A model generated the notes under the pieces. That model was not told where the DNA came from and did no database searches. It was given only the letters and a program-made list of their open reading frames with translations. Positions 1 to 6,386 of a DNA stretch of 8,670 bases are shown one piece after another. Position 1 is the stretch's first letter. Every line of letters starts with the position of its first letter. This DNA is from Deltaproteobacteria bacterium. GTDB lineage: Bacteria > Desulfobacterota > SM23-61. The stretch is from the NCBI GenBank assembly GCA_029857975.1, contig JAOUFX010000081.1, positions 1 to 8,670 on the forward strand, read 5' to 3'. The position numbers and the translations under genes were made by a program.

Positions 1-207
1 CGATCCTAAAAGAACAAGACTTTTTGACCTTCTCTTAAGGATCGTGCCTGCTAAACGCTTCCAAAATTAACACATATTGAAACTCGATGCAACGATTCTT
101 CGATTTTTACACCTCACTCCTTATTCTCTAATCCTTGAACCTTTTTAGCCATAACTTGGCTTACGGAATAATTACCGCTTAGTGGGAATTTTAAAATCCG
201 CAATTTT
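1..207. other. Gene-free stretch at the window start
   Basis: I see no convincing coding sequence, RNA gene or promoter in this AT-rich stretch. The only structure is an imperfect inverted repeat at the very start: CGATCCT at 1-7 is answered by AGGATCG at 39-45, with partial pairing continuing inward. It could be the remains of a terminator for a gene outside the window, but no clear T-run follows it, so this is a guess. Confidence 0.4.
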
Positions 208-343
208 TTGATGATCTCCTAAAAAGTCGAAAAGCCGTCACTCCTGCGCAAGCAGGAGTCCAGAATTGCTGGAATTAAATGGATTCCCGCTTTCGCGGGA
301 ATGACCAAAATGGGATAAAATGGACTTTTTACGGGTTCATCAA
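208..343. repeat. MITE/REP-like palindromic element with terminal inverted repeats
   Basis: A 136-bp nested palindrome. The terminal arms are 208-228 (TTGATGA...TAAAAAGTC) and 323-343 (GACTTTTTA...TCATCAA), and they match as inverted repeats at 18 of 21 positions. Inside are two perfect 8-bp hairpins: ACTCCTGC/GCAGGAGT with a GCAA loop (240-259) and ATTCCCGC/GCGGGAAT with a TTTC loop (283-302). Short GTCA/TGAC arms at 237-240 and 302-305 bracket the pair, and TCCAG/CTGGA lies between them. It encodes no protein, so if mobile it would need a transposase acting in trans. Flanking T-runs (204-207, 344-347) could be a target duplication but are too simple to prove one. ATTCCC...GGGAAT palindromes are widespread intergenic repeats in proteobacteria. 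Calling it a non-autonomous mobile element is inference. Confidence 0.7.
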
Positions 344-386
344 TTTTTGGCTCAGGAAAAAATTTTATTTTTTTGCATTTTTCCTC

Positions 387-415
387 TTGCATTTTACGGC
401 GCCCAGCTTTATATT
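387..415 (+). promoter_or_regulatory. Predicted sigma70-type promoter of groESL
   Basis: A -35 box TTGCAT (387-392) and a -10 box TATATT (410-415) are separated by exactly 17 bp. The predicted transcription start is near 421-423, inside the CIRCE operator that follows at once. This is the usual arrangement for HrcA-repressed chaperonin operons, and the context strengthens the call. The resulting 5' leader is about 180 nt. Confidence 0.75.
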
Positions 416-450
416 GTTATTAGCACTCGTTTTCAACGAGTGCTAATAAC
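416..450 (+). promoter_or_regulatory. CIRCE operator (HrcA binding site)
   Basis: TTAGCACTC-N9-GAGTGCTAA at 420-446 matches the CIRCE consensus at every defined position. The palindrome extends further: 416-431 and 435-450 form perfect 16-bp arms around a 3-nt centre. CIRCE is the binding site of the heat-shock repressor HrcA, which needs GroEL to stay active, so the operon is expected to autoregulate. Because the site sits over the predicted transcription start, bound HrcA should block initiation. In RNA the same sequence would form a hairpin at the 5' end of the transcript. hrcA itself is not in this window. Confidence 0.97.
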
Positions 451-605
451 AGTTTTTTTGCAAGCCCATTCCTGCCGGTGGCCTACCTTTTGCGAGAAAA
501 AATATCCGGTTTAGGAATAAAAAATGTAATAAAGTCAATATAATAGAAATGGTTTTTTTTAGTCGGAAATAACCGACCATTTTAAACTGTAGAAAGGAGA
601 AGTAA
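451..605 (+). other. groES 5' leader
   Basis: About 155 nt of untranslated leader lie between CIRCE and groES. It contains a T-run (453-459), a consensus-like TATAAT (539-544) with no good -35 box at 16-18 bp, and a small hairpin GTCGG/CCGAC (562-566, 573-577) just before the ribosome binding site AAAGGAG (593-599). The TATAAT might be a minor second promoter that escapes CIRCE control, but this is weak. No riboswitch-like architecture is recognised. Confidence 0.4.
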
Positions 606-899
606 ATGATGAAAATTAGACCACTTCAAGATCGAGTCATCGTCAAACGCGTGGAAGAGGAAGACAAAACCAAAGGAGGAATCATCATTCCCGATTCCGC
701 CAAGGAAAAACCCATGGAAGGCAAAGTGATTGCCGTGGGTAAGGGTAAGGTTCTTGAGGACGGGAAGATCCACCCCCTTGATGTCAAGGCCGGTGACCGG
801 GTGCTCTTCGGCAAATATTCCGGTACCGAGGTCAAAATTGATGGGGAAGAACATCTGATCATGCGCGAAGACGACATTTTAGGCGTGATCGAAAAATAA
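606..899 (+). CDS. groES: Co-chaperonin GroES (Cpn10)
   Basis: GroES forms a heptameric lid that caps GroEL and encloses unfolded cytosolic proteins during the ATP-driven folding cycle. The 97-aa product has the family's full length and landmarks: the N-terminal [12 protein letters not shown] strand, the mobile-loop region around [19 protein letters not shown] (residues 18-36) that docks on GroEL, the VIAVGKGK segment, and the C-terminal DILGVIEK. Two ATG codons are adjacent (606 and 609). Both are in frame, and the AAAGGAG at 593-599 lies 6 and 9 nt before them, so translation may begin at either. It is first in a two-gene operon with groEL 38 bp downstream, under the CIRCE promoter. Nothing suggests degeneration. 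Confidence 0.98.
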   Translation: MMKIRPLQDRVIVKRVEEEDKTKGGIIIPDSAKEKPMEGKVIAVGKGKVLEDGKIHPLDVKAGDRVLFGKYSGTEVKIDGEEHLIMREDDILGVIEK

Positions 900-922
900 T
901 CAGAAATAATATTGGACCTTAA

Positions 923-2572
<1,650 letters not shown>

Positions 2573-2636
2573 AAGCCGAAGGTTTACGGAACACAAGTAA
2601 CGAATAACCCATAACCACTGGCCGATTACCAGTAAA

Positions 2637-2678
2637 GGGAAAGCCCTCCATGGAAAAGAAGGAGGGCTTTCCTTTTTT
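2637..2678 (+). terminator. Rho-independent terminator after groEL
   Basis: Perfect 12-bp arms GGAAAGCCCTCC (2638-2649) and GGAGGGCTTTCC (2661-2672) enclose an 11-nt loop and are followed by TTTTTT (2673-2678). It lies between the convergent groEL and cNMP-protein genes. On the - strand the same hairpin is followed only by CTTTACTGG, so termination of the leftward operon here would be weaker but is possible. Confidence 0.93.
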
Positions 2679-2688
2679 AGCAGGAAGC

Positions 2689-3090
2689 TTATTCCCGTTC
2701 TTTTTGGGCTTCCAGGATGACGGTCTCTAAACGTTCATCCAGGGCCCGAAGCCGCGAGGCCATTTTTTTTAACATCTTCACAGCAATTTCAATGTTGCCC
2801 TTAAGAAGTTTTTCGAAGGCATCAGGGCCGACCACCAGAATTTTACTGTCTTCAATTACTTCCACCGTCGCTGAACGATCCATTCCCATCAACAGGGCCA
2901 TCTCTCCGAAAAATTCTCCATCGGAAAGTTCGGCCAAAACTTTCTGGGTGGTCCCCACTTTTTTCCGAACCTGTACCTTTCCTTTTTGGATGACGAACAT
3001 GTCCCGCCCCAGTTCTCCCTCGCGGAAGAGAACGGTTCCTTTGGGAAAATCTTTGCCGAACTTCCAGAAAAGCTGTTCCTCTTTTTTCAT
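2689..3090 (-). CDS. Stand-alone cyclic-nucleotide-binding (cNMP/CRP-like) domain protein, copy 2
   Basis: A 133-aa protein made of a single cNMP-binding beta-barrel with flanking helices. The phosphate-binding cassette is at about residues 60-75: FFGEMALLMG followed by MDRSATVEV, with G62, E63, R72 and S73 at the positions that usually contact the ribose and cyclic phosphate. This suggests it can still bind cAMP or cGMP. The protein stops after a C-terminal helix (MLKKMASRLRALDERLETVI), so there is no CRP-type helix-turn-helix or any other output domain. It is a close paralogue of the gene before it: about 40 of the first 74 residues are identical without a gap, by eye. The start codon overlaps the stop of that gene (ATGA, 3087-3090). 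There is no well-placed ribosome binding site, so translation probably depends on coupling. It is the last gene of the por operon. Its partner is unknown. Confidence 0.92.
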   Translation of the reverse strand: MKKEEQLFWKFGKDFPKGTVLFREGELGRDMFVIQKGKVQVRKKVGTTQKVLAELSDGEFFGEMALLMGMDRSATVEVIEDSKILVVGPDAFEKLLKGNIEIAVKMLKKMASRLRALDERLETVILEAQKERE

Positions 3091-3506
3091 GGAGGATCTG
3101 AATCCTTCTCCGCAACCGGCTGGCGTTCAGCTGCCAGTTTTTCTATGATTTCATAGGCTTTTTTCAACCGGGCGGCCAAATTAGCCACGATCTTCATTCC
3201 TACGCCCGAAGTTGCCCGGAATAAACTATCCAGAACTTCCGGCTGGACTACGAGGATCTGGCTCTCTCCTTCCACCACGGCGTTGATGGAGCGCGGCTGT
3301 CCAATCAGGCAGGCCATTTCCCCGAAGAAATCTCCCTCTTTTAAAATATCAATGTTCACTTCCTCCTGGCCCGCTTTTTTATAGAGGCGCACCTGGCCCT
3401 TCTGGATGATAAACATTCCGGTGCACGTCTGCCCTTCTTCGAAAAGGATGGTTCCTGCGGGAAAAATCCGACCAAATTTCTTGAAGAGTTGTTCTTCTTC
3501 CTTCAT
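3087..3506 (-). CDS. Stand-alone cyclic-nucleotide-binding (cNMP/CRP-like) domain protein, copy 1
   Basis: A 139-aa single-domain cNMP-binding protein. It opens with MKEEEQLFKKFGRIFPAG, which aligns with the start of its downstream paralogue and supports this start codon. The beta-barrel carries the glycine-containing turns MFIIQKGQV (31-39), and the phosphate-binding cassette is FFGEMACLIGQPRSI (60-74) with G62, E63, R72 and S73 retained. A C-terminal helical segment (VANLAARLKKAYEIIEKLAAE) could dimerise. No DNA-binding or enzymatic domain follows. The ATG overlaps the stop of the upstream secreted-protein gene (ATGA, 3503-3506), preceded only by a weak GAAGG. Both copies keep the key residues but differ in the barrel loops (residues 26-30 and 47-54), so they may have different ligands or form a heterodimer; this is inference. 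Confidence 0.92.
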   Translation of the reverse strand: MKEEEQLFKKFGRIFPAGTILFEEGQTCTGMFIIQKGQVRLYKKAGQEEVNIDILKEGDFFGEMACLIGQPRSINAVVEGESQILVVQPEVLDSLFRATSGVGMKIVANLAARLKKAYEIIEKLAAERQPVAEKDSDPP

Positions 3507-4333
3507 CGCCCTTCTTTCATCTCCGCCTCCAGGGTATAGATCAAGCTGGCCTCGCCCTCAATTTTTACCAAAAGGTAAAAGAGGGCAGGCTTGGTATCCA
3601 TCTTTACTTGGGGGTGAAAAATTTTTATCCCAAAAGGAGTGGTTTGGGGAAATAGGCAGTTGCCCCCTTTTAAAAGGCGGAAGGATTTATTTAAAAATTT
3701 CCAGCTTACATTCCCTCTCTGGCCGCTGCCCTGCCACTGGAGCGGACTGGCCTGGAGAGTTAGAGAATGATTGGGCTTGATGTTGATTTTGAAGATGTCG
3801 TAAACATCCGCTGTGGAGCTGATGAAGTTCTCATCAAAAAGGTAAATCCCGGGCTCAGAAACCGGTAAAAAAATAGCCTTCTCATAGGTCTCCGGGGCAT
3901 CCGTACCAGAATCACCATCATTCTGATCCCATAAAACAACCTGCAGCATATACTGACCCAAAATTTCTCCGGAGTAAACCCCGCCGCTTCCCAGAACGTG
4001 GATATAATAGGCTGACGGTTTGGGTTCGGAATTGGAGGTCCATTCCATAAAGGAGGGTTCAACTTCGGGATTGGTCTGACTGCTAACTTTTAAACTGGCT
4101 CCATCGGGGTCTTCCAGCCTCCATTCCACCTTCCCCCCCATTTCAACTATCCAATGGGGAGTCAAAAAGACCTGGATGGTCTGGCCCGGCTTGATTGGGC
4201 TTACTTTGAAAACTTGCCTTCCTTCACTGACAATGAACCCGCGGTGTTCTCCCTCCCCCACAATTCTTTCCTCAGCCCAAAGGGGATATACCCAAAGTAC
4301 GCACAAAAGAAGAAAAGAAAAGCTCGCTTTCAT
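3503..4333 (-). CDS. Secreted protein with two PPC-like beta-sandwich domains, function unknown
   Basis: I chose the ATG at 4333, giving 276 aa. It opens with a textbook signal peptide (MKASFSFLLLCVLWVYPLWA, probable cut after A20), has AGGGA about 5 nt upstream, and lies 14 bp after the porB stop. A longer frame to 4393 would bury the signal and overlap porB. The mature part appears to be two beta-sandwich units resembling pre-peptidase C-terminal (PPC) domains. Unit 1 (about 30-135) has VFKVSPIKPGQTIQVFLTP and ends AYYIHVLGSGG...YMLQVVL. An Asp/Gly-rich linker DQNDGDSGTDAPET (136-149) is typical between PPC repeats. Unit 2 has PGIYLFDE, the DVYDIFKINIKPNHSLTL strands, and ends FYLLVKIEG...YTLEAEM. 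No catalytic motif, lipobox or membrane anchor is seen, so it is probably periplasmic or exported. PPC domains usually serve binding or secretion roles. Its place between a cytoplasmic oxidoreductase and cNMP proteins is unexplained. Confidence 0.8.
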   Translation of the reverse strand: MKASFSFLLLCVLWVYPLWAEERIVGEGEHRGFIVSEGRQVFKVSPIKPGQTIQVFLTPHWIVEMGGKVEWRLEDPDGASLKVSSQTNPEVEPSFMEWTSNSEPKPSAYYIHVLGSGGVYSGEILGQYMLQVVLWDQNDGDSGTDAPETYEKAIFLPVSEPGIYLFDENFISSTADVYDIFKINIKPNHSLTLQASPLQWQGSGQRGNVSWKFLNKSFRLLKGGNCLFPQTTPFGIKIFHPQVKMDTKPALFYLLVKIEGEASLIYTLEAEMKEGR

Positions 4334-4347
4334 CTCATCCCTGAACT

Positions 4348-5235
4348 TTACCCGAGCATCTGGTTTTCCATGCGGTTCATCAGGCGCTTCCACTCCCGAT
4401 CGACGTTTTCCTGAATGCGCTCCAAATCCCCTTCTTTCAAAAAGGCGAAACGTCCCTGAGGCTTCAAATATTCACCCGCGGGGATCCCTTCGGGTTCCAC
4501 GTTGAGGGTGTAGCGCTCGCCATTTTCTACTTCGTAGAGGGGAAAAATCTTCGTCTGTACAGCTAATCGGGCCAGACGGATGGTCAGCTCCGCAGAAAAT
4601 CGCCATCCCACAGGACAGGGAGAAAAAGCATAAATAAATTTGAACCCCCGCGTCTCCTTGGCCCTTTTCATCTTGCGCATCAAATCTTCCGGGTAGGCAA
4701 TGGAAGCCGTAGCCACGTAGGGTACCCGGTGGGCGACCATGATCTGGACGATGTCCTTCTTGGGTTGATTCTTCAGGTTGGCTGGAGGCGTAGTGGTTGT
4801 CCAGGCTCCCCAAGGCGTGGCCGAGGAACGCTGGATCCCCGTGTTCATGTAGGCCTCGTTGTCATAACAAATATAGATATAGTCGTCATTGCGTTCGGCC
4901 GCGGCCGAAAGAGCCTGAATGCCGATATCAAAGGTGCCGCCATCTCCGGCGATGGTTACCACGGTGGTTTTCGTATCCCCTTTTATGTCCAGCGCCGCCC
5001 GCACCCCTGAACCTGCAGCCCCGGCAGAGGGGAAAGGAGTATTATAGGCGGCCAGTTTAATGGGCGAAACGGGAAATGTCCCGGAGATGGTTCCAAAGCA
5101 GCCAGCGGTGATTACGGCGATGGTCTGTTCCCCAAGGGCATGAAAAACGGTGCGCAAAACAATGGGCATGGCACAACCCGGGCAGCAGCCGTGGCCGGAG
5201 TGAAGATACTGGTCGTTTAACTCCTTGGCTTTCAT
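4348..5235 (-). CDS. porB: Pyruvate:ferredoxin oxidoreductase, beta subunit (TPP and [4Fe-4S])
   Basis: The catalytic TPP-binding subunit of a pyruvate:ferredoxin (flavodoxin) oxidoreductase, converting pyruvate + CoA to acetyl-CoA + CO2 with release of two low-potential electrons. With the ATG at 5235 it is 295 aa. The TPP motif runs from GDGGTFDIG (97-105) to YDNEAYMN (124-131). The four cysteines expected for the proximal [4Fe-4S] cluster are C18, C21, C46 and C207 (CCPGC, TAGC, SPCPVGW). YMNTGIQRSSATPWGAW (129-145) is characteristic of the pyruvate-type branch rather than 2-oxoglutarate enzymes, so pyruvate is the likely substrate, though specificity cannot be proven here. The start is set by an ATGA overlap with porA (5232-5235) and AGGGGTG just upstream; an in-frame TTG at 5253 is less likely. 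All key residues are present. Confidence 0.95.
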   Translation of the reverse strand: MKAKELNDQYLHSGHGCCPGCAMPIVLRTVFHALGEQTIAVITAGCFGTISGTFPVSPIKLAAYNTPFPSAGAAGSGVRAALDIKGDTKTTVVTIAGDGGTFDIGIQALSAAAERNDDYIYICYDNEAYMNTGIQRSSATPWGAWTTTTPPANLKNQPKKDIVQIMVAHRVPYVATASIAYPEDLMRKMKRAKETRGFKFIYAFSPCPVGWRFSAELTIRLARLAVQTKIFPLYEVENGERYTLNVEPEGIPAGEYLKPQGRFAFLKEGDLERIQENVDREWKRLMNRMENQMLG

Positions 5236-6386
5236 GTTTGCACCCCTATCCAAATCGGCACCCCATTGGGGTTCGGATTTCGAATTGTATATTCAAGTAT
5301 TTCCTGAATGGTTTCCGGCGTGATATCTTTTCCTCCGAGGCCGGCGATGAATTCAAAGACTTGCGGTTTGCGCGGCGAATTGAAGAGGGCGGCCTTCAGC
5401 TCCTGGGCGACGATGCCGCCGGCACCCAAGGAGTTGTCGCGGTCGAGCACGGCGACCTTCCTGGCCCCTTCCAAGATCTTACAGAGTTCCCTGGATGGGA
5501 AGGGACGGAACATGCGCAGGCGGCACAGCCCCACTTTCTTGCCCTGTTTCCGGAAAGCTTTGACCACCTCGATCGCTGTGCTGGCAGCGGTCCCCATGGT
5601 CAGAAGCACTACATCGGCGTCGGCCAGATGAATTTTCCCCATGTAGCCATAGCTCCGGCCGAAACGGACTTTGAATTCGCGGTCCACGCGGGCGATAACT
5701 TTTTTGGCCTCATCCATGGCGCTCTGAGCTACGTGTTTGAAGGAAATAAAGAGCGAAGGGTCGGCCATAATGTTAAAAGTGTGGGGGTCGCCGGGGTCGA
5801 GTTTATAGCGGGGCCGGTAAGGAGGCAGAAAGGCATCCACATCCTTCTGCTCGGGGACTTCCACCGTGTCCGAGGTATGGGAGAGGAAGAAGCCATCCTC
5901 CAAGATCATTACCGGTAAAAGGACCTCCTCCGCGATCCGGTAACCCTGAATGACTGTATCCAACGCTTCCTGAGCGCTCTGGCAATAAAGCTGGATCCAT
6001 CCCGTGTCCCGCTGGGAGAGGCTATCGCTGTGGTCGCACCAAATATTCCAGGGAGAGCCGATCGCCCGGTTGGCGTTGACCATGACCACGGGCAGGCGGG
6101 TGCCGGAAGTCCAGTGGAGCATCTCATGCATGTAGGCCAGCCCATGGGATGAAGTTGCCGTAAAAACCCGGGCTCCCGCAGCTGAGGCCGCGGCCACGCA
6201 GGCCAGGGCGGAATGCTCGGATTCCACCTTGATAAACTTAGCTTTCAGCCGCCCGTCGGAGCAAATCTCGGATAGTTCCTCGACGATGGTGGTCTGAGGC
6301 GTGATGGGATAAGCGGAGATCACTTCGGCCCGGGAAAGCATGACGCCGTAGGAAACGGCGGAATTTCCCGTAAGTAATTTTTTCAT
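5232..6386 (-). CDS. porA: Pyruvate:ferredoxin oxidoreductase, alpha subunit
   Basis: The alpha subunit carries the pyrimidine-binding half of the TPP site and contributes to substrate binding. With the ATG at 6386 it is 384 aa. The start is supported by GGAGGTGA 5 nt upstream and by an ATGA overlap with the preceding gene (6383-6386); the frame stays open further up, but only into that gene. Visible family motifs are SAYPITPQTT (24-33), VESEHSA (54-60) with the glutamate typical of TPP activation, TATSSHGLAYMHEM, LPVVMVNANRAIG, and NIWCDHSDSLSQRDTGWIQLY, a hallmark of pyruvate-type alpha chains. A C-terminal transketolase-like domain follows (VVLLTMGTAASTAIEV ... VAVLDRD). Length and motifs are those of an intact protein. 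It must pair with PorB and PorG, which flank it in the operon. Confidence 0.95.
   Translation of the reverse strand: MKKLLTGNSAVSYGVMLSRAEVISAYPITPQTTIVEELSEICSDGRLKAKFIKVESEHSALACVAAASAAGARVFTATSSHGLAYMHEMLHWTSGTRLPVVMVNANRAIGSPWNIWCDHSDSLSQRDTGWIQLYCQSAQEALDTVIQGYRIAEEVLLPVMILEDGFFLSHTSDTVEVPEQKDVDAFLPPYRPRYKLDPGDPHTFNIMADPSLFISFKHVAQSAMDEAKKVIARVDREFKVRFGRSYGYMGKIHLADADVVLLTMGTAASTAIEVVKAFRKQGKKVGLCRLRMFRPFPSRELCKILEGARKVAVLDRDNSLGAGGIVAQELKAALFNSPRKPQVFEFIAGLGGKDITPETIQEILEYTIRNPNPNGVPIWIGVQT

Noticed and set aside
237..305. Possible CRISPR repeats because of the paired palindromes
   Set aside because: The two hairpins differ in sequence, there is no regular repeat-spacer series and no cas gene.
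320..514. Open frame of 64 codons on the + strand in the groESL upstream region
   Set aside because: It runs through the MITE end, the promoter and the CIRCE palindrome, has no ribosome binding site and encodes no recognisable protein.
2689..3506. Interpretation of the cNMP proteins as CRP/FNR transcription factors
   Set aside because: Both proteins end after the helix that follows the barrel. There is no helix-turn-helix and no downstream frame that could supply one.
3504..4333. Lipoprotein signal with LLLC at residues 8-11 of the PPC-like protein
   Set aside because: The -1 residue is Leu rather than Gly/Ala/Ser, and the hydrophobic core continues past the Cys to a better type I site after A20.
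4334..4393. N-terminal extension of the PPC-like protein up to an ATG at 4393
   Set aside because: It would overlap the end of porB and place 20 charged residues before a perfect signal peptide. The ATG at 4333 has a ribosome binding site and the right context.
5238..5918. Long open frame (226 codons) on the + strand opposite porA
   Set aside because: porA on the other strand has clear family motifs throughout. This frame is an antisense shadow favoured by codon composition.
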